Assembly: GCF_003226565.1 (NCBI RefSeq)
Contig: NZ_QKOE01000016.1
Span: forward strand, 49,282 to 113,281
DNA from: Parazoarcus communis SWub3 = DSM 12120
Lineage (GTDB): Bacteria > Pseudomonadota > Gammaproteobacteria > Burkholderiales > Rhodocyclaceae
Direction: 5' to 3'
DNA length: 64,000 nt
Under the pieces are notes generated by a model, which saw nothing but the letters and a program-made list of their open reading frames with translations, had not been told where the DNA came from and made no database searches. Each line of letters begins with the position of its first letter. The stretch's first letter is position 1. Positions 1 to 9,607 of this stretch are shown here, piece by piece. Made by a program: the position numbers and the translations under genes.

Positions 1-1
1 A

Positions 2-1234
2 GCCATTTACCTTGCCGTGAATACCTGGGAGTCTGCCGGCCTGATGTTCACCCTGAACAATCTGGTCTATGCACGACTGTCCAACTATGACCTGGCGGTG
101 ATTCCGCTCTTCATCCTGATGGGACAATTCGCCACCCACGGAGGACTGTCGAAGGCCCTGTTCCGCGCCGCCGGAACGCTGATCGGCCACTGGCGCGGCG
201 GACTGGCAATGGCGTCAACCGCAGCCTGCGCTGCATTTGGCGCGATCTGCGGTTCGTCGCTGGCAACTGCGGCAACGATGGGACAGGTTGCCTTGCCGGA
301 ACTTCGCGCCCACGGCTACTCGGGCAAGCTCGCGACCTCTACCCTCGCTGCAAGCGGTACGCTCGGCATCCTGATTCCGCCCTCGGTGCCACTCGTCATC
401 TATGCGGTACTGACCCAGGAGTCCATCGGCAAACTCTTCGTCGCCGCGGTGATCCCGGGCATACTGGCTGCGCTGGGCTATCTCGCGGTGATCTGGCTGG
501 TGGTCAGGCGCGACCCGGACGCCGGGCCTGCGGGCAAGCGGGCCAGTCTGGGCACCATGGTGCGTGCTCAACTCGGCATCCTGCCGGTGCTGCTGGTTTT
601 TGCCGTGGTGATCATCGGCATCTATGGCGGCTGGGCCAACCCGACCGAAGCGGCCTCGATTGGCGCCGCGGCCTGCGGTCTGATTGCCGCCGTCACGGGC
701 GGCATGAAAACGAAGGATTTCGTGCAAAGCGTGTATGGCACGGCACATGCCACCGCAATGATCTTTGTCGTACTGCTCGGCGCCGATCTCCTCAACGCCT
801 CGCTGGCCCTGTCGCAATTGCCGGCGGAGCTGGCCACCTGGGTCAAGACCAGCGGCTTCGAGCCCTTGCTGGTGCTGCTCGCCATCTTGCTGATCTACCT
901 GGTGCTGGGTTGCGTGATGGACTCGCTGGCCATGATCCTGCTTACCATCCCCATCTTCTACCCCGTCATCATGGGCCTGGACTTTTACGGACTGTCCGAC
1001 TCGGACAAGTCGATCTGGTTCGGCATCGTCGCCCTGATGGTCGTGGAGATCGGCCTGGTCACGCCTCCGGTAGGTATGAACCTATACGTCATCAACAAGC
1101 TCGCTCGCAACGTTCCGATGCGGGACACGGCAAGCGGTGTGCTGTGGTTTCTGGCCTCGGACTTCGTGCGCATCGGGTTGCTGATCTTCGTGCCCGGCAT
1201 TGCACTGTGGCTGGTCCACGCCACAGGTGGCTGA
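2..1234 (+). CDS. TRAP transporter large permease (DctM), 5'-truncated by window edge
   Basis: Large membrane subunit of a tripartite (TRAP) sodium-driven importer for organic acids. The reading frame is open to base 2, so the true start lies outside the window. The visible 410 residues lack only about the first 20-30 of a usual 425-440 residue DctM. Family hallmarks visible are the VIPLFILMGQFA segment near the start, a GTLGILIPPS loop in the middle and the GLVTPPVGMNLYVI segment near the C terminus, among many hydrophobic helices. The gene ends 33 bases before hpaG1 on the same strand. By position it probably imports 4-hydroxyphenylacetate, homoprotocatechuate or a related aromatic acid; the substrate is inference. 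Confidence 0.93.
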   Translation, partial: AIYLAVNTWESAGLMFTLNNLVYARLSNYDLAVIPLFILMGQFATHGGLSKALFRAAGTLIGHWRGGLAMASTAACAAFGAICGSSLATAATMGQVALPELRAHGYSGKLATSTLAASGTLGILIPPSVPLVIYAVLTQESIGKLFVAAVIPGILAALGYLAVIWLVVRRDPDAGPAGKRASLGTMVRAQLGILPVLLVFAVVIIGIYGGWANPTEAASIGAAACGLIAAVTGGMKTKDFVQSVYGTAHATAMIFVVLLGADLLNASLALSQLPAELATWVKTSGFEPLLVLLAILLIYLVLGCVMDSLAMILLTIPIFYPVIMGLDFYGLSDSDKSIWFGIVALMVVEIGLVTPPVGMNLYVINKLARNVPMRDTASGVLWFLASDFVRIGLLIFVPGIALWLVHATGG

Positions 1235-1267
1235 ACAATTCAACACTCATCACCGAACGAAAAAACA

Positions 1268-1957
1268 ATGACAATTACACCTTTCTGCATAAGCTCACCG
1301 CCCCCTGTGAGCGGGACAATCTATGGTGTAGTGCTGAACGATCACCACTCGATTGCCCGCTTCGGCACCGCAGTTGATGATGCGCCATACAAGGGTGCCC
1401 CCAAGGCCCCTGCCATGTACTTGAAGCCCGCCAACACGGTGGTCGGCAATGGCGCAGCCATAACCCTGCCCGCAGACGAATCCGCGGTCGAGATCGGCGC
1501 CACGGTCGGTATCGTGATCGGCGCACCGGCAGCGCGGCTGAGCACCGATACAGCCATGGACGTCGTCGCTGGCTACGCCTTGGTGGCCGACCTTAGCCTG
1601 CCGCATTCAAGCTACTACCGACCGGCAATCCGCGAGAAGTGTTTCGATGGCGCCTGCCCCGTCGCCGAAGTACGGCCTGCAAGTGAAATCGGTACGCTAT
1701 CCACGATCGTCCTCACCACGTTCATCGGCGGCCAACCAGTGGCGGAGCGTTCACTGGCCGATCTGGTGCGCGATGTGCCGCAACTACTCACCGATGTGAC
1801 CGAATTCATGACCCTGAGCGTTGGTGACATGTTGCTGGTCGGCGTCGAATACCTGGCCCCTCAAGCTGCTGCCGGCAACCAGGTCAGGATCACTGCAGGC
1901 CCACTCGGCAGTCTCGAGTTCTCGATCCATACCCGCACGGAGGCACTCACGTCATGA
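1268..1957 (+). CDS. hpaG1: HpaG1: N-terminal-type subunit of the 5-oxopent-3-ene-1,2,5-tricarboxylate decarboxylase / HHDD isomerase
   Basis: Fumarylacetoacetate-hydrolase-fold protein of 229 residues resembling the N-terminal half of the bifunctional HpaG/HpcE. The family decarboxylates 5-oxopent-3-ene-1,2,5-tricarboxylate and isomerises 2-hydroxyhepta-2,4-diene-1,7-dioate in homoprotocatechuate degradation. In this organism the two halves are separate genes. The APAMYLKPANT segment (residues 46-56) and TDVTEFMTLSVGDMLLVG near residues 175-195 are typical of the family. The stop overlaps the start of hpaG2 by 4 bases (ATGA), so the pair is translationally coupled. It is cytoplasmic. Which half carries the decarboxylase activity cannot be read from sequence alone. 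Confidence 0.88.
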   Translation: MTITPFCISSPPPVSGTIYGVVLNDHHSIARFGTAVDDAPYKGAPKAPAMYLKPANTVVGNGAAITLPADESAVEIGATVGIVIGAPAARLSTDTAMDVVAGYALVADLSLPHSSYYRPAIREKCFDGACPVAEVRPASEIGTLSTIVLTTFIGGQPVAERSLADLVRDVPQLLTDVTEFMTLSVGDMLLVGVEYLAPQAAAGNQVRITAGPLGSLEFSIHTRTEALTS

Positions 1958-2739
1958 AGCACGCACGCATTGCCTGGACGGGGGCCGTCCACCAAGCCGT
2001 GCCGCATGGCGAGCACCAACTGCAACTGGTCGATGGCCGCATCATCAACGAAGACGAGGTCGTCTGGTTGCCACCTGTCACCCCCAGAACCGTTTTCGCC
2101 CTGGGTTTGAACTACGCCGATCACGCAAAGGAGCTGGCCTTCAAGGCTCCGGAGGTGCCATTGGTCTTCCTCAAGGGCACAAACGCATTCACCGGCCACC
2201 GCGGCATCAGTCGCCGCCCGGCAGATGCCACCTACATGCACTACGAATGCGAACTGGCCGTGATCATTGGCACGTCCGGGTACCGCATTTCCAAAGCCCA
2301 TGCGATGGAGCACGTAGCCGGCTATACCGTCGCCAACGACTATGCCATTCGCGACTACCTGGAAAACTGGTATCGCCCAAACCTGCGGGTCAAGAACCGC
2401 GACGCATGCACCCCGCTCGGCCCCTGGTGGGTCGATCGCGACGACATTGCCGATCCCATGAAGCTTGCCCTCACCACTCGGGTCAATGGCGCCGTCACCC
2501 AACAGGGTACGACCGCCGACATGATCTTCGACATTCCGACGCTGATCGAATACCTGTCCTCCTTCATGACCCTCTCACCCGGCGACATCATCCTGACCGG
2601 CACCCCTGAAGGCCTGGCCGATGTCAAGGTCGGCGATGTGATCGATACCGAAATCGAGGGCATCGGCTGCCTCACCAACACCATCGTCGATGACGCCACT
2701 TGGTTCGGCGTCGACAAGCAAGGAGTAAATGCGCAATGA
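1954..2739 (+). CDS. hpaG2: HpaG2: C-terminal-type FAH-family subunit, isomerase/decarboxylase
   Basis: Second fumarylacetoacetate-hydrolase-fold half of HpaG/HpcE (261 residues), acting after HpaE in the homoprotocatechuate meta-cleavage route. Conserved pieces visible are FALGLNYADHAKE near residue 50, the acidic metal-binding YECELAVIIG near 90-100, the VANDYAIRDY segment near 130, and SPGDIILTGTPEGL near 210. The acidic Glu-x-Glu motif is complete here, so this is the better candidate for the metal-dependent active site of the pair. It overlaps hpaG1 upstream (ATGA), and its own stop overlaps the hpaE start in the same way, so G1-G2-E are tightly coupled. Confidence 0.9.
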   Translation: MKHARIAWTGAVHQAVPHGEHQLQLVDGRIINEDEVVWLPPVTPRTVFALGLNYADHAKELAFKAPEVPLVFLKGTNAFTGHRGISRRPADATYMHYECELAVIIGTSGYRISKAHAMEHVAGYTVANDYAIRDYLENWYRPNLRVKNRDACTPLGPWWVDRDDIADPMKLALTTRVNGAVTQQGTTADMIFDIPTLIEYLSSFMTLSPGDIILTGTPEGLADVKVGDVIDTEIEGIGCLTNTIVDDATWFGVDKQGVNAQ

Positions 2740-4196
2740 ACACCATCAAACACCTCATCGGCGGCAAGCAGGTCGACAGTAGCGCCCATTTCGAGACCCT
2801 CAACCCGGCGACCGGCGAAGTCCTCGCGCAGGTGGCCAGCGGCGGAGAGGCCGAAGTCAACGCCGCGGTCGCTGCCGCCAAGGCCGCATTTCCCGGCTGG
2901 TCCGCCACGCCGGTCAAGGAGCGCGCGCGCCTGATCCGCCGCCTCGGCGACCTGATTGCCGCCAGTGTGGATGAACTTGCCGACCTGGAGACCGCCGACT
3001 GCGGCCAGGTCACCAACCAGACCAAACGTGTTCTGGTGCCGCGCGCGGCGGACAACTTCTACTACTTCGCCGAGCTGATCCAGCACATGCACGGCGAGAC
3101 TTACGACTCCGACACCGGCCACCTGAACTACACCCTGTGGCAGCCGGTGGGCGTGGTCGCACTGGTCTCGCCATGGAACGTACCGTTCATGACCGCCACC
3201 TGGAAGACCGCACCCTGCCTGGCCTTCGGCAACACCGCGGTGATGAAGATGAGCGAACTCTCGCCGCTGACCGCCACCCGGCTCGCTGAACTGGTGCTGG
3301 AAGCGGGCATTCCTCCCGGCGTGTTCAACCTGGTGCACGGCTTCGGCGACAAGGCTGGCGAGCCACTGGTGTCGCACCCGGACGTGCGCTCGATCTCCTT
3401 CACCGGCTCCACCGCCACGGGAAATCGCATCGTCAAGGCAGCCGGGTTGAAGAAGTTCTCGATGGAACTCGGCGGCAAGTCACCTTTCATCATCTTCGAC
3501 GACGCCGACTACGAGCGCGCGCTCGACGCCGCGATCTTCATGATCTTCTCCAACAACGGTGAACGCTGCACCGCCGGCTCGCGGATCATCGTGCAGCAGA
3601 CGATCTACGACCGCTTCGTCGCCGACTTCACCGCCCGCGCCGCGAAGCTTACCGTGGGCGACCCGATGGACCCCACCACCATCATCGGCCCGATGATCTC
3701 GAAAGGGCACCAGGACAAGGTCAATGGCTACATCGAGCTGGGCAGGCAGGAAGGCGCCGAGCTGGTGTTCGGCGGCGGCACGCCGCAGCTCGACGACCGG
3801 TTCAAGAATGGTTTCTGGGTGCAGCCGACGGTGTTCGCCAACGTCGACAACCGCATGCGCATCGCCCAGGAGGAAATCTTCGGCCCGGTGCCCTGCATCA
3901 TCCCGTTCAAGACCGAGGAGGATGCGGTGCGCATCGCCAACGACACCGTCTACGGCCTGTCGTCCTATCTGTGGACCAACAACACCGGTCGCGCCATCCG
4001 TCTGGCAAAGGCAATCGAATCCGGCATGACCTTCGTCAACAGCCAGAACGTGCGCGACCTGCGCCAGCCCTTTGGCGGCTCCAAGGCATCGGGAACCGGG
4101 CGCGAAGGCAACCACTACAGCTATGAGGTGTTCTGCGAAGCCAAGAACATCGCCGTGTCCTACGGCAGCCACCACATCCCGCGCTGGGGTGTGTGA
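2736..4196 (+). CDS. hpaE: HpaE: 5-carboxymethyl-2-hydroxymuconate semialdehyde dehydrogenase
   Basis: NAD-dependent aldehyde dehydrogenase of 486 residues. It oxidises the ring-fission semialdehyde made by HpaD to 5-carboxymethyl-2-hydroxymuconate. The catalytic Cys lies in NNGERCTAGS near residue 278 and the general-base Glu in FSMELGGKSP near 244; the C-terminal QPFGGSKASGTGREG is also typical. ATG 2736 is preferred because it makes a 4-base ATGA overlap with hpaG2. The open frame extends further upstream only through hpaG2 coding sequence. The specific assignment rests on operon position between hpaG2 and hpaD as well as on the ALDH signature. Confidence 0.93.
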   Translation: MNTIKHLIGGKQVDSSAHFETLNPATGEVLAQVASGGEAEVNAAVAAAKAAFPGWSATPVKERARLIRRLGDLIAASVDELADLETADCGQVTNQTKRVLVPRAADNFYYFAELIQHMHGETYDSDTGHLNYTLWQPVGVVALVSPWNVPFMTATWKTAPCLAFGNTAVMKMSELSPLTATRLAELVLEAGIPPGVFNLVHGFGDKAGEPLVSHPDVRSISFTGSTATGNRIVKAAGLKKFSMELGGKSPFIIFDDADYERALDAAIFMIFSNNGERCTAGSRIIVQQTIYDRFVADFTARAAKLTVGDPMDPTTIIGPMISKGHQDKVNGYIELGRQEGAELVFGGGTPQLDDRFKNGFWVQPTVFANVDNRMRIAQEEIFGPVPCIIPFKTEEDAVRIANDTVYGLSSYLWTNNTGRAIRLAKAIESGMTFVNSQNVRDLRQPFGGSKASGTGREGNHYSYEVFCEAKNIAVSYGSHHIPRWGV

Positions 4197-4307
4197 AGCG
4201 CACATCGATGAGGTGGCGGGACCGCGCACAGAACACGGCCCACCCCCCGCACCGGCAGAGAGAACACGCGCAGCATCCATTCCAGAATCGAGCAAGAGGA
4301 GAACACC

Positions 4308-5156
4308 ATGGGCAAACTGGCCCTCGCCGCAAAAATCACCCACGTCCCGTCGATGTACCTGTCGGAACTCGACGGCCCGCACAAGGGCTGCCGGCAACCG
4401 GCGATCGACGGCCACATCGAAATCGGCCGCCGCTGCCGCGAGCTCGGGGTAGACACCATCGTCGTGTTCGACACCCACTGGCTGGTCAACTCCGGCTATC
4501 ACGTCAACTGCGCCCCCCACTTTGAAGGCGTCTACACAAGCAACGAGTTGCCCCACTTCATCAAGAACATGCCCTATGCCTACGACGGCAACCCGACCCT
4601 TGGGCACATCCTGGCTGAAGGAGCAACCTCCGCCGGGGTACATACCCGTGCTCATGACGCCACCACGCTGGCATTGGAGTACGGCACCCTGGTGCCAATG
4701 CGTTACATGAACGCCGACCGTCACTTCCGGGTCGTTTCGGTATCGGCCCTGTGCACTGTCCATAACCTGGAAGACTCAGTGCGCCTCGGCGCCGCAATGC
4801 GCAAGGCTGTGGAAGAGCACTACGACGGCACAGTGGCCTTCTTCGCCAGCGGCTCGCTGTCACACCGTTTCGCGCAAAACGGAGTGGCCGAGGCGTTCAT
4901 GCACAAAATGTGGAGCCCGTTCCTCGAGACCATGGATCATGCGGTCGTCGATATGTGGCAGCGTGGCGACTGGAAGACCTTCTGCGCGATGCTGCCGGAG
5001 TACGCCGACAAGTGTCACGGCGAAGGCTTCATGCACGACACCGCCATGCTGCTGGGTGCGCTCGGCTGGGACGCCTACGAAGGCCGGACCGAGGTGATCA
5101 CACCCTTCTTCGGTAGCTCGGGCACGGGGCAGATCAACGCGGTATTCCCGGTCTGA
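4308..5156 (+). CDS. hpaD: HpaD: 3,4-dihydroxyphenylacetate (homoprotocatechuate) 2,3-dioxygenase, class III extradiol type
   Basis: Ring-cleaving extradiol dioxygenase of the LigB/class III type (282 residues). It opens homoprotocatechuate to 5-carboxymethyl-2-hydroxymuconate semialdehyde using Fe(II) and O2. His12 (ITHVPS), His57 (VFDTHW) and the SGSLSHRF segment near residue 186 fit the metal and active-site positions of the family. A 111-base gap separates it from hpaE, with an AAGAGGAGA ribosome site just before the ATG; no hairpin stands out in the gap. The enzyme needs oxygen, so this branch is aerobic although the organism seems able to grow anaerobically. Confidence 0.93.
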   Translation: MGKLALAAKITHVPSMYLSELDGPHKGCRQPAIDGHIEIGRRCRELGVDTIVVFDTHWLVNSGYHVNCAPHFEGVYTSNELPHFIKNMPYAYDGNPTLGHILAEGATSAGVHTRAHDATTLALEYGTLVPMRYMNADRHFRVVSVSALCTVHNLEDSVRLGAAMRKAVEEHYDGTVAFFASGSLSHRFAQNGVAEAFMHKMWSPFLETMDHAVVDMWQRGDWKTFCAMLPEYADKCHGEGFMHDTAMLLGALGWDAYEGRTEVITPFFGSSGTGQINAVFPV

Positions 5157-5208
5157 CCCCATCGCCAACCCCCACAGAGCCCACACCCCGCACACGGAGC
5201 CTGCACAG

Positions 5209-5595
5209 ATGGCGCACCTCATCTTCGAATATACGCGCAACCTCGGCCCTGCGGCCGACATCCCCGGCCTGCTGCGCAAGGCCAACCAGGTCATGATCGC
5301 CCAGGAGGTGTTCCCGATCGGCGGCATCCGTTCGCGGGCGATCGAGCTCGTCGACTACTGCGTTGCCGATGGCAGTGCCGACGACGCCTTTGTGCACGCG
5401 ACGGTCAAGATCGGCGCCGGACGCAGCACCGAAGCCCGCCAGAAGACCGGCGACGACCTGTTTGCGATGATGAAGACACACTTCGCCGCACTCTACGCCA
5501 ACCGCACCCTTGCCCTGTCCCTCGAACTGATCGAATTCTCGGAGGCCGGCACCTGGAAACATAACAACATTCATGCCCGATATCGTCAGGGCTGA
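5209..5595 (+). CDS. hpaF: HpaF: 5-carboxymethyl-2-hydroxymuconate delta-isomerase, lacking the usual Pro-1
   Basis: Tautomerase-superfamily isomerase of 128 residues, the usual length for CHMI, acting between HpaE and HpaG. FPIGGIRSRA near residues 39-48, FVHATVKIGAGRS near 65-77 and the C-terminal HNNIHARYRQG match the family. The oddity is the start: the codons read Met-Ala-His-Leu, where the Escherichia coli enzyme has Met-Pro-His. Pro-1, exposed after Met removal, is the catalytic base in this superfamily. No alternative in-frame start nearby would expose a proline. The enzyme may therefore be slow, use another base, or the step may be partly spontaneous. Confidence 0.88.
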   Translation: MAHLIFEYTRNLGPAADIPGLLRKANQVMIAQEVFPIGGIRSRAIELVDYCVADGSADDAFVHATVKIGAGRSTEARQKTGDDLFAMMKTHFAALYANRTLALSLELIEFSEAGTWKHNNIHARYRQG

Positions 5596-5616
5596 CCCAG
5601 TACAGGACCAGACACC

Positions 5617-6420
5617 ATGCTTGCACCGGACACCATCGCCACCATCGCGCGTCGACTGCACGACGCAGAGCAGGCTCGCGAGCAGGTACGTGCGCCCTCA
5701 CTCGACCATCCTGAAATCACCATTGCCGACGCCTACGCCGTACAACGCGAAGGGATACGCCTGAAGCTCGCCGCAGGCCGAAAGATCAAGGGCCACAAGA
5801 TCGGCCTGACCTCGCGTGCCATGCAGATGTCGTCGCAGATCGACGAGCCCGACTACGGCACCCTGCTCGACGACATGTTCTTCGACGATGGCGCCACGAT
5901 TCCGGGTGACCGCTTCATTGTGCCGATGGTCGAGGTCGAGCTCGCCTTCATCCTCTCGCGCCGGCTGGAAGGCGAGGAGACCACCCTGTTCGACGTCCTG
6001 TCCGCCACCGACTACGTGATCCCCGCGATCGAGATCATCGACGCCCGCTGCCACCGCGTCGACCCGGAAACGAAGCGCCCGCGCAAGGTCATGGACACCA
6101 TCTCGGACAATGCTGCCAACGCAGGCATCATCCTCGGCGGTCGTCCGATCAAGCCGCTTGACTTGGATCTGCGCTGGATCGCTGCACTGCTATACCGCAA
6201 CGGCGTGATCGAGGAGACCGGCGTTGCCGCCGGCGTGCTAAATCACCCCGCCAACGGCATTTCCTGGCTGGCACGCAAATTCGCCCCCCACGGCGTGCCC
6301 CTGGAATCAGGGCAGGTCATCCTCGCCGGCTCATTCACGCGCCCGGTCGCTGCTCGACCAGGCGACACCTTCCAGGCCGACTACGGCCCGATGGGCTGCA
6401 TCACCTGTCATTTCGCGTAA
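5617..6420 (+). CDS. hpaH: HpaH: 2-oxo-hepta-3-ene-1,7-dioate hydratase
   Basis: Hydratase of the HpaH/MhpD family (267 residues). It adds water to 2-oxohept-3-ene-1,7-dioate to give 4-hydroxy-2-oxoheptanedioate, the HpaI substrate. Family landmarks are [15 protein letters not shown] near residues 50-64, the acidic [11 protein letters not shown] near 105-115, and PAIEIIDAR near 135. It lies 21 bases after hpaF and 10 bases before hpaI in the same direction. FAH-fold hydratases of other meta pathways look similar, so operon position decides the name. Confidence 0.92.
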   Translation: MLAPDTIATIARRLHDAEQAREQVRAPSLDHPEITIADAYAVQREGIRLKLAAGRKIKGHKIGLTSRAMQMSSQIDEPDYGTLLDDMFFDDGATIPGDRFIVPMVEVELAFILSRRLEGEETTLFDVLSATDYVIPAIEIIDARCHRVDPETKRPRKVMDTISDNAANAGIILGGRPIKPLDLDLRWIAALLYRNGVIEETGVAAGVLNHPANGISWLARKFAPHGVPLESGQVILAGSFTRPVAARPGDTFQADYGPMGCITCHFA

Positions 6421-6430
6421 GGAGACATCA

Positions 6431-7228
6431 ATGCTGATGCCGGAAAATCGTTTCAAGCGTGCCCTCGCCGCGCGCGAATTTCAGGTTGGCGTATTCCTCG
6501 GCCTGATCGATCCTTACTGTGCCGAAATCATGGCCGGCACGGGTTTCGACTGGCTGATGATCGACGGCGAACACGGTGCCAACGATCCACGCTCCGTGCT
6601 CGCCCAGTTGCAGGCGGTCGCACCTTACCCCGTCAGTGCGGTCGTCCGTACGGTCGATCACGACGCGGCACGCATCAAGCAGTATCTGGACGTCGGCGTG
6701 CAAAGCCTGCTGGTACCGATGGTCGAATCGGCCGAGCAGGCATCCGCGCTGGTAAGAGCAATGCGTTATCCGCCCGAGGGCATCCGTGGCGTGGGTACGG
6801 CACTGGCGCGCGCTGCGCGTTGGAACGGCGTGGAGGGCTACTTCACCCGCGCCGATGAAGAGATGTGCCTGATCGTTCAGGTGGAGTCGCGCGCCGGGCT
6901 GGCTGCGCTCGATGACATCCTTGCGGTGAAGGGCGTCGACGGTGTGTTCATTGGTCCCTCGGACCTCGCTGCCTCACTCGGCCATCTCGGCAACCCAGGC
7001 CATCCCGAGGTCAAGACCGCGGTTGCCGACGCCCTCGCACGCATCGTCGCCGCCGGCCGCGCAGCCGGGGTGTTCTCGGCCGACCCAGCCGCGGTCCAGG
7101 CCTACCGCGAGGCGGGAGCCGGTTTCATTGCCGTCGGGGTGGATACCCTGCTGCTGCGCAACGCTGCCGTTCAACTCGCCCAACGCTTCAAGACTGCCGG
7201 CACCCCCCGCGCCGGTGCTGCCTACTGA
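6431..7228 (+). CDS. hpaI: HpaI: 4-hydroxy-2-oxoheptanedioate aldolase
   Basis: Class II HpcH/HpaI aldolase (265 residues). It splits 4-hydroxy-2-oxoheptane-1,7-dioate into pyruvate and succinate semialdehyde. Conserved elements are [12 protein letters not shown] near residues 38-49, the [14 protein letters not shown] stretch near 95-108, the metal-binding Glu in [11 protein letters not shown] near 155, and [15 protein letters not shown] near 175-190. An AAGGAG ribosome site six bases before ATG 6431 supports that start; a second in-frame ATG two codons later is possible. The following gene removes the succinate semialdehyde. Confidence 0.93.
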   Translation: MLMPENRFKRALAAREFQVGVFLGLIDPYCAEIMAGTGFDWLMIDGEHGANDPRSVLAQLQAVAPYPVSAVVRTVDHDAARIKQYLDVGVQSLLVPMVESAEQASALVRAMRYPPEGIRGVGTALARAARWNGVEGYFTRADEEMCLIVQVESRAGLAALDDILAVKGVDGVFIGPSDLAASLGHLGNPGHPEVKTAVADALARIVAAGRAAGVFSADPAAVQAYREAGAGFIAVGVDTLLLRNAAVQLAQRFKTAGTPRAGAAY

Positions 7229-7265
7229 TGATTGCCGGGGCCCCTCGGCCCCACCCGGAGTAACC

Positions 7266-8720
7266 ATGCTGAACCTGAACGATCCTAGCCTGCTGCGCCA
7301 GGCCTGCTACATCGACGGCCAGTGGGTCGGTGCAGACAATCAAGAAACGGTGCCGGTATGCGATCCGGCCAATGGCGCCACCCTCGCCAGCGTGCCTCGA
7401 GCAGGCGCCGCCGAGACCGCGCGCGCCATTGTCGCCGCCGAGCGCGCCTTTCCGGCATGGCGCGCGCGCACCGCTGCCGAACGTTCCCGCATCCTGCGTC
7501 GCTGGTACGAGCTGATGCTGGAGCATCAGGACGACCTCGCCCGCATCATGACCGCCGAACAGGGCAAGCCACTGGCGGAAGCACGGGGCGAAATCGCCTA
7601 TGCAGCCTCCTACCTCGAGTGGTTTGCGGAAGAAGCCAAGCGAGCTTACGGAGACGTCATCCCGTCACCATCCGCCGATCGTCGCATCATGGTGACCAAG
7701 GAGCCGGTCGGCGTCTGCGCGGCGATCACCCCCTGGAACTTTCCTTCCGCGATGATCACCCGCAAGGCCGGTCCGGCACTGGCCGCCGGCTGCACCCTGA
7801 TCCTGAAGCCTGCCGAACAGACGCCACTCTCCGCCCTCGCCCTGGCCGACTTGGCCGAACGCGCCGGCGTCCCACCGGGCGTGTTCTCCGTGATCACCGG
7901 ACGCGCCAGCGCAATCGGTGGTGAGCTCACCGCCAGCCCGGTGGTGCGCAAGCTCACCTTTACCGGCTCGACCGAAATTGGTCGCCTTCTGATGCAGCAG
8001 TGCGCACCGACGATCAAGAAGCTGTCACTGGAACTGGGCGGAAACGCCCCTTTCATTGTGTTCGACGACGCCGACCTCGATGCGGCAGTCGCCGGTGCGA
8101 TGGCCTCCAAGTACCGCAATGCCGGACAGACCTGCGTGTGCAGCAACCGCTTCCTGGTGCAGGACGGCGTGTATGACGCCTTTGCCGCGAAGCTCGCCAC
8201 CGCAGTGGCCACACTCAAGGTCGGCCGCGGCACTGACGAGGGCGTGACCCAGGGCCCGCTGATCGACGAGCCGGCCATCACCAAGGTGGAGTCGCTGGTG
8301 GCAGATGCCTGCGCCAGGGGCGCACGTGTCGTCTGCGGTGGCAAGCGCCATGCACTGGGCGGCACATGGTTCGAGCCCACCGTCCTTGCCGACGTAACCC
8401 CGACGATGGCGGTGGCGAAGGAAGAAATCTTCGGGCCCGTGGCCCCGCTGTTCCGCTTCCACACCGAAGCAGAGGCGCTATCCATGGCCAACGACACCGA
8501 GTTCGGCCTGGCAGCGTATTTCTACACCCGTGACGTCGGGCGCGTATGGCGAGTCTCCGGTCAGCTCGAATACGGCATGGTTGGCATCAACACCGGCCTG
8601 ATCTCGACCGAAGTCGCACCGTTCGGCGGCGTAAAGAGCTCCGGCCTGGGTCGCGAAGGCTCGCGCCACGGGCTGGACGAGTACATGGAACTGAAATACC
8701 TCGCCATGGGCGGCCTGTAA
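7266..8720 (+). CDS. gabD: GabD-type NAD(P)-dependent succinate-semialdehyde dehydrogenase
   Basis: Aldehyde dehydrogenase of 484 residues, similar to GabD throughout ([32 protein letters not shown] with the general-base Glu, and catalytic Cys in [12 protein letters not shown] near residue 290). It converts succinate semialdehyde from HpaI to succinate and so closes the pathway into the TCA cycle. ATG 7266 sits behind GGAGTAACC and 37 bases after hpaI; the longer open frame upstream only overlaps hpaI in another frame and is not used. It is the last gene of the operon; the 214 bases downstream separate it from a convergent gene. Confidence 0.92.
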   Translation: MLNLNDPSLLRQACYIDGQWVGADNQETVPVCDPANGATLASVPRAGAAETARAIVAAERAFPAWRARTAAERSRILRRWYELMLEHQDDLARIMTAEQGKPLAEARGEIAYAASYLEWFAEEAKRAYGDVIPSPSADRRIMVTKEPVGVCAAITPWNFPSAMITRKAGPALAAGCTLILKPAEQTPLSALALADLAERAGVPPGVFSVITGRASAIGGELTASPVVRKLTFTGSTEIGRLLMQQCAPTIKKLSLELGGNAPFIVFDDADLDAAVAGAMASKYRNAGQTCVCSNRFLVQDGVYDAFAAKLATAVATLKVGRGTDEGVTQGPLIDEPAITKVESLVADACARGARVVCGGKRHALGGTWFEPTVLADVTPTMAVAKEEIFGPVAPLFRFHTEAEALSMANDTEFGLAAYFYTRDVGRVWRVSGQLEYGMVGINTGLISTEVAPFGGVKSSGLGREGSRHGLDEYMELKYLAMGGL

Positions 8721-8934
8721 AACAGTCCTTGGCCACCGCTGAACCTGCCCATCGCCAGTCGAACCACATGGCGCTTCCCCATCAGCCCCACATGGGTGAC
8801 ACGTCCCTGACTCCAGGGGCAACGACGGGCGAAGGCAGCCGTCATGCGCCGGACTCAAGTACAGAAGACGTGCCGTCACACCGGCCGTCCCGTGAATCAA
8901 ACAGGTCGGCGGCGTACGGCACGTTCGTGACGGC

Positions 8935-9534
8935 TCAAAGGATCTGCGCCACGGTGTCGAATGGCAGGCGTGGACCTTGCGGGTGATTCCCCGCCGGATC
9001 GCCGTAACCCAGGTTGATGAGGAAGTTGGCCTGATAGCGTCCGTCAGGAAAGAATTCAGCATTCAGCCGGGCCGCGTCGAAGCCGCTCATCGCACCGACA
9101 TCCAGCCCCATCAAACGGGCCGCGACGATCAGATAGGCGCCTTGCAGGCTGCTGTTGCGAAACGCTGTGGCAGCCGAAAGTTCGGGATTGGCCTCGAACA
9201 TGGGCCTGGCGTCGTAGGCCTTGAACTGAGTCGGCAGATGCTCGTAAAAGCGTGAGTCCTGCGCCACGATCACGGTGACGGGCGCCTTCTTCGTTTTCTC
9301 GACGTTGCCGGGCGCGAGTGTCGCCAACAGCCGAGCCTTCGCGGCGTCACTGCGTACGAAAACAAAGCGTGCGGGCTGACAATTCATCGAGGTCGGGCCC
9401 TGTTGAGCCGCCGCCTGCAGATCACGCAGCAAGGCCTCGCTGACGGGCTGGTCAGTGAAAGCATTGAAGCTGCGGGCACCCGTGAGCGCGCGCGCAAGTG
9501 CAGCGTCGAACGAAGTTGTAGCAGATTGAGTCAT
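8935..9534 (-). CDS. Nitroreductase-family protein, RutE-like (putative malonic semialdehyde reductase)
   Basis: FMN-binding nitroreductase-fold protein of 199 residues. The pattern follows RutE along the whole chain: QQGPTSMNCQPARFVFVRS near residues 44-62, LAPGNVEKTKKAPVTVIVA near 72-90, TAFRNSSLQGAYLIVAARLMGLDVGAMSGFD near 125-155, and LINLGYGD near 175. RutE-type enzymes reduce malonic semialdehyde in the Rut pyrimidine pathway; no other rut gene is nearby, so the substrate here is open and a general quinone/nitro reductase role is possible. It converges with gabD; the 214-base gap holds only weak inverted repeats. Confidence 0.8.
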   Translation of the reverse strand: MTQSATTSFDAALARALTGARSFNAFTDQPVSEALLRDLQAAAQQGPTSMNCQPARFVFVRSDAAKARLLATLAPGNVEKTKKAPVTVIVAQDSRFYEHLPTQFKAYDARPMFEANPELSAATAFRNSSLQGAYLIVAARLMGLDVGAMSGFDAARLNAEFFPDGRYQANFLINLGYGDPAGNHPQGPRLPFDTVAQIL

Positions 9535-9607
9535 GATCGGATCTCCTCTCCGGGATCAAAGGGATGGCGCTGGCGATGGGCGCCGCTCATGCGTCGCCCG
9601 AACAGTC

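Noticed and set aside
8869..8923. Inverted repeat CGTGCCGT/ACGGCACG between gabD and the RutE-like gene as a terminator
   Set aside because: The arms are only 8 bases with a 39-base loop and no T-run; too weak to call.
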